Numbered from the stretch's first letter, positions 36,509-46,585 are shown. The stretch: 64,000 bases of DNA from Pseudomonas peradeniyensis (GCF_014268935.2 NZ_JABWRJ020000003.1:728501-792500); one strand, 5' to 3'. Notes: a model not told the origin generated them from the sequence alone. Numbers and translations: made by a program.

Positions 36509-36958
36509 ATGATGTTTGCGAAAGCTGTAGCGGTATCCCTGCTGACCCTCGCCAGCGCCTCTGTCTTTGCCGCCGACTGCAAGGTGACTGTCGACTCGAC
36601 CGACCAGATGTCGTTCAACACCAAGGAATTCACCATCGACAAGAGCTGCAAGACCGTCGAGATCGAACTGACCCACGGTGGCAGCCTGCCGAAGAACGTC
36701 ATGGGCCATAACCTGGTCATCAGCAAGACCGCCGACATGCAGGCCATCGCCACCGAAGGCATGTCGCAAGGCCTGGACAAGGACTACATCAAGGCCGACA
36801 ACGCCGCGATCATCGGCCACACCAAGATGATCGGTGCCGGCGAGAAGGACACCATCAAGCTCGACACCTCGAAGCTGGAAGCCGGTGGCGACTACAGCTT
36901 CTTCTGCACCTTCCCGGGCCACATCTCGATGATGAAGGGCAAGGTTGTCGTCAAGTAA
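36509..36958 (+). CDS. azu: Azurin
   Basis: Periplasmic type-1 blue copper protein that shuttles electrons. The precursor is 149 aa; the signal peptide runs to SVFA and the mature chain starts ADCKVTVD. All copper ligands are present: His in NVMGHNLV, and the C-terminal FFCTFPGHISMMKG, which supplies Cys, His and axial Met. The disulfide Cys near the mature N-terminus and CK at DKSCK are also kept. ATG at 36509 or 36512 both follow AAGGAG. An ANR-like box is upstream. Confidence 0.97.
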   Translation: MMFAKAVAVSLLTLASASVFAADCKVTVDSTDQMSFNTKEFTIDKSCKTVEIELTHGGSLPKNVMGHNLVISKTADMQAIATEGMSQGLDKDYIKADNAAIIGHTKMIGAGEKDTIKLDTSKLEAGGDYSFFCTFPGHISMMKGKVVVK

Positions 36959-36980
36959 TCAAAACCTGACGCCGTACCCT

Positions 36981-37007
36981 GTGGGAGCGGGGCAAGCCCG
37001 CTCCCAC
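36981..37007. terminator. REP-type hairpin between convergent azurin and nadE
   Basis: GTGGGAGCGGG (36981) and CCCGCTCCCAC (36997) form a perfect 11-bp stem with loop GCAAG, followed by TTTCAACC. It serves as a likely bidirectional terminator; the stem sequence is that of the REP family. Confidence 0.75.
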
Positions 37008-37024
37008 TTTCAACCTCATGCTAT

Positions 37025-37852
37025 TCAGGGCGCGAACGGCAGCTCGCGCTTGTGCTGGGTCTTGCGGTAGGTGGCGACGATGATGTCGAACGCTGCCTGA
37101 TCGACCGGCTGCCCATGCAGGAACGCATCGATCTGCTGGTAGGTCACGCCGTGTGACGCCTCGTCCGGCTTGCCTGGCTCGAGATCTTCCAGGTCCGCGG
37201 TCGGTACCTTCTCCACCAGCGACTCTGGCGCGCCGAAGGTGCGCGCGATGGCCCGCACCTGGTTCTTCACCAGCCCGCTCAGCGGCGCCAGGTCGCACGC
37301 TCCGTCACCGAACTTGGTAAAGAACCCCATCACCGCCTCGGCGGCGTGGTCGGTGCCGATCACCAGGCCCGCGCGGGCGCCGGCAACGGTGTACTGGGCG
37401 ACCATGCGCGTGCGCGCCTTGACGTTGCCGACGACGAAGTCCACCAGGGTCGGCGAGCCATTTTTCAGCTCCTGAACTTCCGCCGCCAGGGCCTTCACCG
37501 CCGGGGCGATGTCGATGGTGTGCACTTCATCGGCCTTGATCACCTCGAGGCAAGCCTGGGCGTCATGCTCGTCATGCTGCACTTGATACGGCAGGCGCAC
37601 AGCGATGAAGGTGTAGGCCGGGTCGCCGGTCTCGCTGCGCAGCTCGTTGATGGCGCGCTGGGCGAGCAGGGCGGCGGTCAGCGAGTCGACGCCGCCGCTG
37701 ATGCCCAGGACCAGGGTCTTGAGCCGGGCATTGGCCAGGCAGTCCTTGATGAAGGCCACGCGCCGGGCGACTTCCCGCTCGAGCGCGGCGGCGTCTGTGA
37801 ACGGCGGCTGCACCTTGAGCGCCCGGGCAATCTCTTGCTGAACGGCTTGCAT
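37025..37852 (-). CDS. nadE: Ammonia-dependent NAD+ synthetase
   Basis: 275 aa; the last step of NAD synthesis, amidating nicotinate adenine dinucleotide with ammonia. The P-loop-like pyrophosphatase motif LGISGGVDSLTAALLAQ is near residue 48, then the TGDPAYTF region, VIGTDHAAEAVMGFFTKFGDG and LSGLVKNQVRAIA. No N-terminal glutaminase domain, so free NH3 is used. It lies directly after pncB (3-nt gap), making an NAD salvage operon. Confidence 0.97.
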   Translation of the reverse strand: MQAVQQEIARALKVQPPFTDAAALEREVARRVAFIKDCLANARLKTLVLGISGGVDSLTAALLAQRAINELRSETGDPAYTFIAVRLPYQVQHDEHDAQACLEVIKADEVHTIDIAPAVKALAAEVQELKNGSPTLVDFVVGNVKARTRMVAQYTVAGARAGLVIGTDHAAEAVMGFFTKFGDGACDLAPLSGLVKNQVRAIARTFGAPESLVEKVPTADLEDLEPGKPDEASHGVTYQQIDAFLHGQPVDQAAFDIIVATYRKTQHKRELPFAP

Positions 37853-37855
37853 GGG

Positions 37856-39061
37856 TTACTCCTTGCTGGGGACTTTGAATACGTGACGCAGGTAGGCGAC
37901 GAAGTTCGCGTCGCGGCACTGGGTCTTGGCGGCTTCGTCGGAGATCTTCGCCACTGGCGAGCCGTTGCAGTCGGTCATTTTAAGCACGATGTTCATCGGC
38001 GCCACACCGGGGATGTCGCAGGTCAGGTTGGTACCGATACCGAAGCTGACATTGATGCGCCCGCGCAGGGCCCGGAAGATCTCCAGCGAGCGGGTCAGGT
38101 TCAGGCCGTCGGAGAACACCAGGGTCTTGGTCATCGGGTCGATCCCCAGCTTCTGGTAGTGGGCGATGGCCTTCTCGGCCCAGGCCACCGGCTCGCCCGA
38201 GTCGTGGCGCAGGCCGTCGAACAGCTTGGCGAAGTACAGATCGAAGTCCTGGAGAAAGGCATCCATGGTGATGCAGTCGGTCAGGGCGATACCGAGCAAT
38301 CCACGGTATTCGCGGACCCAGCAGTCCAGGGCGGCGATCTGGCTGTCGATCAGCCGCGGGCCGAGCTGCTGGTGGGCCATGATCCACTCGTGGGCCATGG
38401 TGCCCAGGGGCTTGATATCCAGTTTCCATGCCAGGTCGACGTTGCTGGTGCCGACGAAGCGGCCCGGGAACTCATCGCGCAACACCCGCACCACCTCTTC
38501 CTGCACGCGGCTGGAGAAGCGCCGGCGGGTGCCGAAGTCGGCCACCTGCAGGTGGGCCAGTTCGTCGTCGCTGGCATGCGCGCGCAGCCAGTCGAACTTG
38601 CGGTGCAGTTGGTCGCGGGCTTCGGCGAGGCGCATGCGCGGGTGCAGGTGGCGGTTGCGCACCTCGCTGATGATCGCCAGCAACGGCACCTCGAACAGGA
38701 TCACATGCAGCCAGGGGCCGCGCAGACGCAGGAACAGCTGATCGTTTTCGATACCGATGCGCACATAGCGCAGGTTGAAGCGGAACAGGCGCAGGAAGCG
38801 CAGGAAGTCCGGCTTGAGGAAGCTGATGCGCTCGAGGAAGCCCAGCTGATCGTCATCCAGGGTCAGCTCGCTGAGCAGTTCGAGCTGGTTGCGGATCTCG
38901 CCCAGGTAGGGCCGCAGGTCCTCGCCGTTGCGGCAGCGGAATTCCCATTCGACATCGGCGTCCGGGTAGTTGTGCAGGACGCCCTGCATCATCGTCAGTT
39001 TGTAGAAGTCGGTGTCGAGCAGGTTGTGCACGATGCGCTCGGCGAATGCGCTCTCGCTCAT
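37856..39061 (-). CDS. pncB: Nicotinate phosphoribosyltransferase
   Basis: 401-aa enzyme that makes nicotinate mononucleotide from nicotinate and PRPP with ATP hydrolysis. Starts MSESAFAERIVHNLLDTDFYKLT (conserved LLDTDFYKLTM block). Further signatures are the GTSNVDLAWK and MAHEWIMAHQQL region with the phospho-acceptor His, RHDSGEPVAWAEKAI, and FGIGTNLTCD. It is first gene of the pncB-nadE operon. ATG at 39061 chosen; longer reading would include REP DNA. Confidence 0.97.
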   Translation of the reverse strand: MSESAFAERIVHNLLDTDFYKLTMMQGVLHNYPDADVEWEFRCRNGEDLRPYLGEIRNQLELLSELTLDDDQLGFLERISFLKPDFLRFLRLFRFNLRYVRIGIENDQLFLRLRGPWLHVILFEVPLLAIISEVRNRHLHPRMRLAEARDQLHRKFDWLRAHASDDELAHLQVADFGTRRRFSSRVQEEVVRVLRDEFPGRFVGTSNVDLAWKLDIKPLGTMAHEWIMAHQQLGPRLIDSQIAALDCWVREYRGLLGIALTDCITMDAFLQDFDLYFAKLFDGLRHDSGEPVAWAEKAIAHYQKLGIDPMTKTLVFSDGLNLTRSLEIFRALRGRINVSFGIGTNLTCDIPGVAPMNIVLKMTDCNGSPVAKISDEAAKTQCRDANFVAYLRHVFKVPSKE

Positions 39062-39502
39062 CAGGGGGAAGCTCCAAGGCGGGCAATGGCGACCATTGTG
39101 CCAGATCGCGGGGCAGGCCCGCTCCCACGCCGCCCGCAATCGCGGCCTTTGCAGGTAATTTTCCCTGCGCCAGCTAGCCTTCTAACGGTGCCGCCTGTAG
39201 CAGTCACGCACCAGCGGTGTGCAGTTCGGTGACGTCCGCTGTTACAGGTCGGTTGCACGTTAACACTCGCAAGGGTTGCAATGATGGCGCTCGAAGGTTG
39301 CTCCTTGTCTAGGCGTGTCGGTAGCGCTCGCTGCGCAGTAGACGGTTGCACGCTCAATAAAGAAAAGGCCGCCGGTCGCCTCTGTTCACCCCCTCTCGTG
39401 TGTTTTCCCGGAAGACAAAACCACTGGCACGGCCCTTGCTCGGAGCACAGGGCTGAGAAGTTGTAGTGCCAACCAAAAAAAATACTCTAGGAGCACCACC
39501 TC
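39062..39502. other. Intergenic region upstream of braC
   Basis: About 440 nt without a convincing gene. It starts with one REP half (GCGGGGCAGGCCCGCTCCCACG at 39109). The remainder is less GC-rich near 39350-39370 (CTCAATAAAGAAAAGG), probably a promoter zone for braC. No clear -35/-10 pair was settled on. An AGGAG site precedes braC. Confidence 0.5.
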
Positions 39503-40639
39503 ATGTCGCAGACGTTTTACAAGAAAGGTTTCCTGGCACTGGCCGTAGCCACGGCACTGGGTGTTTCTTCGTATGTTCAGGCCGACATCAAGATCGGCGT
39601 CGCGGGTCCCATGACCGGGGCCAACGCAGCGTTTGGCGAGCAGTACATGAAAGGTGCGCAGGCAGCGGCCGACAAGATCAACGCCGCTGGCGGGGTCAAC
39701 GGCGAGAAGATTGTCCTGGTCAAGGGCGATGACGCCTGCGAGCCCAAGCAGGCCGTGGCCGTGGCCAACCGCCTGGTCGACCAGGACAAGGTGGCGGGCG
39801 TAGTTGGTCACTTCTGCTCCTCCAACACTATCCCCGCTTCCGAGGTCTACGACGAGGCCGGCGTGATCGCCATCACCCCGGGCTCCACCAACCCACAGGT
39901 GACCGAGCGTGGCCTGTCCGCGATGTTCCGCATGTGCGGCCGTGACGACCAGCAGGGCATCGTCGCCGGCAACTACATCGTCGATGTGCTCAAGGGCAAG
40001 AAGGTCGTCGTGTTGCACGACAAGGACACCTACGGCCAGGGCCTGGCCGACGCGACCAAGGCGCAGTTGATCAAGCGCGGCGTCACGCCGGTGCTGTACG
40101 AAGGCCTGACCCGTGGCGAGAAGGACTTCAGCGCCGTGGTCACCAAGATCCGCGCCGCCGGTGCCGACGTCGTCTACTTCGGCGGCCTGCACCCCGAGGC
40201 CGGTCCGCTGGTACGCCAGCTGCGCGAGCAGGGCCTGAAGGATGTGGCGTTCATGTCCGACGACGGCATCGTCACCGACGAACTGGTGGCCACCGCCGGC
40301 GGCGCCCAGTACACCAACGGCGTGTACATGACCTTCGGCGCCGACCCACGCCTGCTGCCCGACAGCAAGACCGTGGTGGAGGAGTTCCGCAAGAACGGCA
40401 CCGAGCCTGAGGGTTACACCCTGTACGCCTACGCTTCGGTCCAGGCCCTGGCCGCCGCCTTCAACGGCGCCAAGTCGAACAAGGGCGAGGACGCCGCCAA
40501 GTGGCTCAAGGCCAACCCGGTCAAGACCGTCATGGGCGAGAAGAAGTGGGACAGCAAGGGCGACCTGACCGTCTCCGACTACGTGGTCTACCAGTGGGAT
40601 GCCAACGGCAAGTACCACCAGCTGGAAAAACAAAAATAA
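39503..40639 (+). CDS. braC: Branched-chain amino-acid ABC transporter substrate-binding protein
   Basis: 378-aa periplasmic Leu/Ile/Val-binding protein. The signal peptide runs to SSYVQA near residue 27; the mature chain opens ADIKIGVAGPMTGANAAFGEQ, the LivJ/BraC signature. A pair of Cys residues (GDDACEPKQ and VGHFCSSNT) probably form the conserved disulfide. First gene of braCDEFG, separated from braD by 156 nt, which allows higher expression of the binding protein. Confidence 0.96.
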   Translation: MSQTFYKKGFLALAVATALGVSSYVQADIKIGVAGPMTGANAAFGEQYMKGAQAAADKINAAGGVNGEKIVLVKGDDACEPKQAVAVANRLVDQDKVAGVVGHFCSSNTIPASEVYDEAGVIAITPGSTNPQVTERGLSAMFRMCGRDDQQGIVAGNYIVDVLKGKKVVVLHDKDTYGQGLADATKAQLIKRGVTPVLYEGLTRGEKDFSAVVTKIRAAGADVVYFGGLHPEAGPLVRQLREQGLKDVAFMSDDGIVTDELVATAGGAQYTNGVYMTFGADPRLLPDSKTVVEEFRKNGTEPEGYTLYAYASVQALAAAFNGAKSNKGEDAAKWLKANPVKTVMGEKKWDSKGDLTVSDYVVYQWDANGKYHQLEKQK

Positions 40640-40795
40640 CAATGGCCAACGGCCCGCGTGCGTTTCGCACCGGGCCGTAGCCCCGCGGTACCTGTCATTG
40701 TCAGTAGATCTGCACAGTTCTGCGCTGCGAGGGCCGTTGCATCCGGATCCTGCGTGGTCGGCGCTCGTGCAATCTCAATCAGGTGAGATTGCGTT

Positions 40796-41710
40796 ATGGA
40801 TGGTATTTTCCTGCAGCAACTGGTCAACGGCCTGACCCTCGGGTCGGTCTACGGCCTGATCGCCATCGGCTACACAATGGTCTATGGCATCATCGGCATG
40901 ATCAACTTCGCGCACGGCGAGGTGTACATGATCTCCGCGTACCTCGCGGCGATCAGCCTGGCATTGCTGGCCTACTTCGGTATCGAGTCGTTTCCGCTGC
41001 TGATGCTGGGCACCCTGTTGTTCACCATCGTCGTTACCGGCGTCTATGGCTTCACCATCGAACGCATCGCCTACAAACCCCTGCGCAACTCCACCCGCCT
41101 GGCCCCGCTGATCAGCGCCATCGGTATCTCGCTGATCCTGCAGAACTACGCGCAGATCAGCCAGGGCGCCCGCCAGCAAGGCGTGCCGACCCTGCTCGAA
41201 GGCGCCATGCGCATCGAGGTGGGCACCGGCTTCGTGCAACTGACCTACACCAAGATCTTCATCCTGGTGGCCGCCTTCGTCGGCATGGCGTTGCTCACCT
41301 ACGTCATCAAGTACACCAAGCTCGGGCGCATGTGCCGGGCGACGCAGCAGGATCGCAAGATGGCCTCGATCCTGGGCATCAACACCGACCGGGTGATCTC
41401 CTACGTGTTCGTCATCGGTGCGGTGATGGCCGCGCTGGCCGGCGTGCTGATCACCATGAACTACGGCACCTTCGACTTCTACGCCGGCTTCATCATCGGC
41501 ATCAAGGCGTTCACCGCCGCGGTGCTCGGCGGTATCGGCTCGCTGCCGGGGGCGATGCTCGGCGGCATCATCCTGGGGATCTCCGAGTCGTTGTTCTCCG
41601 GCCTGATCAACTCCGACTACAAGGACGTGTTCAGCTTCTCGCTGCTGGTGATGATCCTCATCTTCCGTCCCCAAGGCCTGCTGGGTCGCCCGCTCGTGGC
41701 TAAGGTGTGA
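40796..41710 (+). CDS. braD: Branched-chain amino-acid ABC permease BraD (LivH)
   Basis: 304-aa inner-membrane permease with eight or so TM helices. Signature FLQQLVNGLTLGSVYGLIAIG at the N-terminus and the IGIKAFTAAVLGGIGSLPGAMLGG block near residue 230. Its stop overlaps the braE start (GTGA ATG arrangement, 4 bp), and the remaining operon genes are equally tightly packed. Confidence 0.96.
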   Translation: MDGIFLQQLVNGLTLGSVYGLIAIGYTMVYGIIGMINFAHGEVYMISAYLAAISLALLAYFGIESFPLLMLGTLLFTIVVTGVYGFTIERIAYKPLRNSTRLAPLISAIGISLILQNYAQISQGARQQGVPTLLEGAMRIEVGTGFVQLTYTKIFILVAAFVGMALLTYVIKYTKLGRMCRATQQDRKMASILGINTDRVISYVFVIGAVMAALAGVLITMNYGTFDFYAGFIIGIKAFTAAVLGGIGSLPGAMLGGIILGISESLFSGLINSDYKDVFSFSLLVMILIFRPQGLLGRPLVAKV

Positions 41711-43014
41711 ACATGTCCGCTGCCAATTCTGCCTCTGTTGCCCAATCCAAGGGTTTCGACCTCAAACGCAGCCTGCTGGAGACGATCGTCGCCGGCCTGC
41801 TGGCCCTCATCGTCTTCGGTCCGGTCGTCGGCGTGGTGCTCGACGGCTACAGCTTCAACGCCGAGCCGGCCCGCGTGGCCTGGCTGGTCGGCGGCGTGAT
41901 GGTCGGGCGCTTCATCCTCAGCCTGTTCCTGCAGACACCGACCGGCCAACGCATGCTCCAGGGCTTCGACAGCGGTGGCTCGGGCGTGCATGTGCTGGCG
42001 CCGGACTACAAGTCGCGGCTGCGCTACATCATCCCGGCGCTGATCGTCATCGCCATCGTGTTCCCGGTGTTCGCCAACAAGTACCTGCTGACCGTGGTCA
42101 TCCTCGGCCTGATCTACGTGCTGCTGGGCCTGGGCCTGAACATCGTGGTGGGCCTGGCAGGCCTGCTCGACCTGGGCTACGTGGCGTTCTACGCCATCGG
42201 CGCCTACGGCCTGGCCCTCGGCTACCAGTACCTGGGCCTGGGCTTCTGGAGCGTGCTGCCGCTGGCGGCGATCGCTGCCGCGCTGGCCGGGTGCATCCTC
42301 GGCTTCCCGGTGTTGCGAATGCACGGCGACTACCTGGCCATCGTCACCCTGGGCTTCGGCGAGATCATTCGCCTGGTGCTGAACAACTGGCTGTCGTTCA
42401 CCGGCGGCCCGAACGGCATGCCGGCGCCGTCGCCGACCTTCCTGGGGCTGGAGTTCGGCCGTCGGGCCAAGGACGGCGGAGTGCCGATCCATGAGTTCTT
42501 CGGCTTCGATTACAACCCCAACCTGAAGTTCGTGTTCATCTACGCCGTGCTGTTCCTGGTGGTGCTGGCGGTGCTGTACATCAAGCACCGGCTGACCCGC
42601 ATGCCGGTCGGGCGCGCCTGGGAGGCCCTGCGCGAGGACGAGATCGCCTGCCGTTCCATGGGCCTGAACCATGTGCTGGTCAAGCTCTCGGCGTTCACCC
42701 TGGGCGCTTCCACCGCCGGTTTGGCCGGAGTGTTCTTCGCCACCTACCAGGGCTTCGTCAACCCGTCGTCGTTCACCTTCTTCGAGTCGGCGCTGATCCT
42801 GGCCATCGTCGTGCTTGGCGGCATGGGCTCGACCGTGGGCGTGGTGATCGCGGCATTCGTGCTGACCGTGGCCCCGGAGCTGCTGCGCAGCTTCTCCGAG
42901 TACCGGGTGCTGCTGTTCGGCGTGCTGATGGTGCTGATGATGATCTGGCGACCGCGGGGGCTGATCCGCATCAGCCGTACCGGCGTGGTCCCGCGTAAAG
43001 GAGTGGCGCCATGA
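41707..43014 (+). CDS. braE: Branched-chain amino-acid ABC permease BraE (LivM)
   Basis: 435-aa permease. About 100 extra N-terminal residues with two TM segments precede the conserved LivM core (LGLGLNIVVGLAGLLDLGYVAFYAIGAYG near residue 140; GLAGVFFATYQGFVNPSSFTFFES near 340, cited as hallmark blocks). Overlaps both braD and braF by 4 bp. Confidence 0.96.
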   Translation: MNMSAANSASVAQSKGFDLKRSLLETIVAGLLALIVFGPVVGVVLDGYSFNAEPARVAWLVGGVMVGRFILSLFLQTPTGQRMLQGFDSGGSGVHVLAPDYKSRLRYIIPALIVIAIVFPVFANKYLLTVVILGLIYVLLGLGLNIVVGLAGLLDLGYVAFYAIGAYGLALGYQYLGLGFWSVLPLAAIAAALAGCILGFPVLRMHGDYLAIVTLGFGEIIRLVLNNWLSFTGGPNGMPAPSPTFLGLEFGRRAKDGGVPIHEFFGFDYNPNLKFVFIYAVLFLVVLAVLYIKHRLTRMPVGRAWEALREDEIACRSMGLNHVLVKLSAFTLGASTAGLAGVFFATYQGFVNPSSFTFFESALILAIVVLGGMGSTVGVVIAAFVLTVAPELLRSFSEYRVLLFGVLMVLMMIWRPRGLIRISRTGVVPRKGVAP

Positions 43015-43882
43015 GCGACGAAATCATTCTGTCGGTCGACAACCTGATGATGCAGTTCGGCGGCATCAAGGCGCTCAGCGATGTCAGCCTGAAGGTCAAG
43101 CGCAACCAGATCTTCGCCCTGATCGGCCCCAACGGCGCCGGCAAGACCACTGTGTTCAACTGCCTCACCGGCTTCTACAAGGCCAGCGGCGGACGTATCG
43201 AGCTGAACGTGCGCGGCAGCCACACCAACGTCATCCAGCTGCTCGGCGAGCGCTTCCAGGCGGCGGACTTCGTCTCGCCGGCGCGCTTTGCCAACCGCCT
43301 GTACTACAAGATGTTTGGCGGTACTCACCTGGTCAACCGCGCAGGTCTTGCCCGCACCTTCCAGAACATTCGCCTGTTCAAGGAAATGTCGGTCGTGGAA
43401 AACCTGCTGGTGGCCCAGCACATGTGGGTCAACCGCAACCTGCTGGCCGGCGTGCTCAACACCCCGGGCTACCGCAAGGCCGAGAGCGACGCGCTGGACC
43501 ATGCGTTCTATTGGCTGGAGGTGGTCGACCTGGTCGATTGCGCCAACCGCCTGGCTGGCGAGCTGTCATACGGCCAGCAGCGGCGCCTGGAGATCGCCCG
43601 GGCCATGTGCACGCGACCGAAGATCATCTGCCTGGACGAGCCGGCCGCCGGCCTCAACCCGCAGGAGACCGAGGCCCTGAGCCGCATGATCCGCGTGCTG
43701 CGCGACGAGCACGACATCACCGTGGTGCTGATCGAGCATGACATGGGCATGGTCATGAGCATCTCCGACCATATCGTCGTGCTCGACCACGGCAACGTGA
43801 TCGCCGAGGGCACGCCGCAGGACATCCGCCACAACCCGACGGTGATCGCCGCCTACCTGGGTGCAGACGAAGAGGAGCTGAT

Positions 43883-43886
<4 letters not shown>
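43011..43886 (+). CDS. braF: Branched-chain amino-acid ABC ATPase BraF (LivG)
   Basis: 291-aa ATP-binding subunit. Walker A GPNGAGKTT near residue 39; a 20-30-residue insertion after the Q-loop (QLLGERFQAADFVSPARFAN) typical of LivG; signature LSYGQQRRLEIARA near 186; Walker B KIICLDEPAAGLNP; switch His in LIEHDM. Start and stop overlap both neighbours by 4 bp. Confidence 0.97.
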
Positions 43887-44599
<713 letters not shown>

Positions 44600-44610
44600 T
44601 TTACGTTCCA

Positions 44611-44681
44611 CAGATCGCGGGGCAAGCCCGCTTCCACAGGTGCCGGTTGGGTCTGTGGGAGCGGGCTTGCCCCGCGATGCG
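44611..44681. repeat. Paired inverted REP elements after braG
   Basis: GATCGCGGGGCAAGCCCGCT at 44613 and AGCGGGCTTGCCCCGCGATG at 44660 are mirror-image copies about 28 nt apart, each flanked by a CCACAGG or CTGTGGG end. Confidence 0.9.
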
Positions 44682-45248
44682 TTTTATGCCAGACGGCAGA
44701 TGTGGACAACTTGTCGCATATCTTTCTTGAGACACTCCACAACCCCACTGCAAGCCCTTGTTTCCACAGGTGGAAAACTTTCCACGGATTATGTGGAACC
44801 GCCTGTGGAAAACATGGTGGCACCTCGCTCCAGCCCAGATAAATCAGTGCGTACAAGCATTTGGTCGTTTTTTGACCAAGTGCTGCTTGTGCATGATTTT
44901 GCATGTGTTTTGCGCAGCCAATGGATCCGCCTACAGTGTGGGGCTTTCTGTGGATAACTCTGTGGGAAAACCTTGGACAGACCGCCAGAAGCGGCATGGT
45001 TGAAAGCGTTGCGCCATCATGCAGCGATGTCCACAACCCACAGAGGTTCCCTTGACCCGACGAGTTGCCCCCAAACCGTGGGGAAAGCCTTGTGGATAAG
45101 ATGCGTATAGCCCGACGCAGCCCTTCTATCATGGGCCTCAGCGGGGTTAGTACGTTTTTTGACCAGTGGCGATGACGGTTGTGGTCGGGCCCTGCGCCGG
45201 GCATGCTGCGAGGCCTGTCGACGACAATCCAACGCTGAGGAGAAGAGC
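44682..45248. other. Gene-free region with a cluster of DnaA-box-like 9-mers
   Basis: Some 570 nt without a credible gene. Two perfect DnaA boxes in reverse orientation (TGTGGATAA at 44949-44957 and 45091-45099), one relaxed box (TGTGGAAAA at 44804), and several one- or two-mismatch copies (44701, 44760, 44769, 44792, 44961, 45027) occur. A 13-nt direct repeat CGTTTTTTGACCA is at 44866 and 45153; the first copy is part of a TTGGTC...GACCAA hairpin. It may titrate DnaA or influence replication. Not confirmed. Confidence 0.45.
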
Positions 45249-46016
45249 ATGACATCCACCGTATTCATCACCGGCGCGACGTCCGGTTTTGGCGAGGCCA
45301 CCGCCCGCCGTTTCGCCGACGCCGGCTGGAAGCTGGTGCTCACCGGCCGGCGCAAGGAGCGCCTGGATGCGTTGTGCCATGAACTGTCGGCCAAGACCGA
45401 GGTGCACGGCCTGGTGGTCGACGTGCGTGACCGTCAGGCGATGGAGGCCGCCATCGCCAGCCTGCCGCCGACGTTCGACAAGCTGCAGGGCCTGGTCAAC
45501 AACGCCGGGTTGGCGCTGGGCGTCGACGCCGCGCAGAACTGCAGCCTGGACGACTGGGAAACCATGGTCGACACCAACATCAAGGGGTTGATGTACACCA
45601 CCCGTTTGCTGCTGCCTCGACTGATCGCCCATGGGCGCGGCGCGTCGATCCTCAACGTCGGTTCGGTGGCGGGCAATTACCCGTACCCGGGTGCGAACGT
45701 GTATGGCGGCACCAAGGCGTTCGTCGGCCAGTTCTCCCTGAGCCTGCGCTGCGACCTGCGAGGCACCGGCGTGCGGGTGAGCAATATCGAGCCGGGGCTG
45801 TGCGAGAGCGAATTCTCGCTGGTGCGTTTCGGTGGGGACCAGGCGAAGTATGATGCGACCTACGCCGGTGCCAATCCGATCCAGCCCCAGGATATCGCCG
45901 AGACCATCTTCTGGATCCTCAACCAGCCTGCGCATATCAACATCAACAGCCTGGAGCTGATGCCGGTGAGCCAGGACTGGGCTGGCTTCTCGATCGACCG
46001 ATCGGCCAAGGGTTGA
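45249..46016 (+). CDS. Short-chain dehydrogenase (YdfG-like)
   Basis: 255-aa classical SDR. The NAD(P) motif FITGATSGFGEATARRF is at the start, NNAGLALG near residue 82, and the catalytic Ser-Tyr-Lys set in VGSVAGNYPYPGANVYGGTK near 138-156. Arg residues after the first strand (LTGRRKERLDAL) favour NADPH. It resembles YdfG, the 3-hydroxy-acid/serine dehydrogenase, but the substrate is a guess. The ATG at 45249 follows a GAGGAG site; the upstream extension is not SDR-like. Confidence 0.88.
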   Translation: MTSTVFITGATSGFGEATARRFADAGWKLVLTGRRKERLDALCHELSAKTEVHGLVVDVRDRQAMEAAIASLPPTFDKLQGLVNNAGLALGVDAAQNCSLDDWETMVDTNIKGLMYTTRLLLPRLIAHGRGASILNVGSVAGNYPYPGANVYGGTKAFVGQFSLSLRCDLRGTGVRVSNIEPGLCESEFSLVRFGGDQAKYDATYAGANPIQPQDIAETIFWILNQPAHININSLELMPVSQDWAGFSIDRSAKG

Positions 46017-46066
46017 ATCATGGTGCGGGGTTGTCAGGCAGCCCCGCAGACACGAGGTGTCCACGC

Positions 46067-46546
46067 TTGAAGAAAATCGCCCTGTTCGCCGATGTGCAGA
46101 ACCTCTACTACACGGTTCGCCAAGGCCATGGCTGCCATTTCAACTACGCCGCGCTGTGGGCCGAGGTCAGCCGTGAAGGGCAGATCGTCGAGGCGGTGGC
46201 CTATGCCATCGACCGTGGCGACAGCAAGCAGCAGCAGTTCCAGCAGATCCTGCGCAACCTTGGGTTCGAGGTGCGCCTCAAGCCCTTCATCCAGCGCGCC
46301 GATGGCTCCGCCAAGGGCGACTGGGACGTGGGGATCACCCTCGACGTCATCGAGGCGGCGGCGCGGGTCGACCAGGTGGTGCTGGCTTCTGGTGACGGCG
46401 ATTTCGACTTGTTGCTGGAGCGGGCGATGCAGCGCCATGGCGTCGAAACGGTGGTCTACGGTGTACCCGGACTGACGGCCCTGGCGCTGATCCGCGCGGC
46501 CAGCCGTTATGTGCCCATCGAAGGCAAGTTGCTGTTGCGCCACTGA
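46067..46546 (+). CDS. NYN-domain protein (LabA/DUF88 type), putative ribonuclease
   Basis: 159-aa PIN-like NYN domain. The opening KKIALFADVQNLYY carries the first catalytic Asp; KGDWDVGITLDVIEAAA and VVLASGDGDFDLLLERA supply the other acidic residues. NYN proteins are usually metal-dependent RNases. The likely start is TTG at 46067, where the domain begins and a GAGGTG site is suitably placed; a TTG at 46013 would overlap the SDR stop. It is likely cotranscribed with the SDR gene. Target RNA unknown. Confidence 0.8.
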   Translation: MKKIALFADVQNLYYTVRQGHGCHFNYAALWAEVSREGQIVEAVAYAIDRGDSKQQQFQQILRNLGFEVRLKPFIQRADGSAKGDWDVGITLDVIEAAARVDQVVLASGDGDFDLLLERAMQRHGVETVVYGVPGLTALALIRAASRYVPIEGKLLLRH

Positions 46547-46585
46547 CCTGTTCACAGGTTCCGGGCTGGAGTGGTGCGTGGGGCT

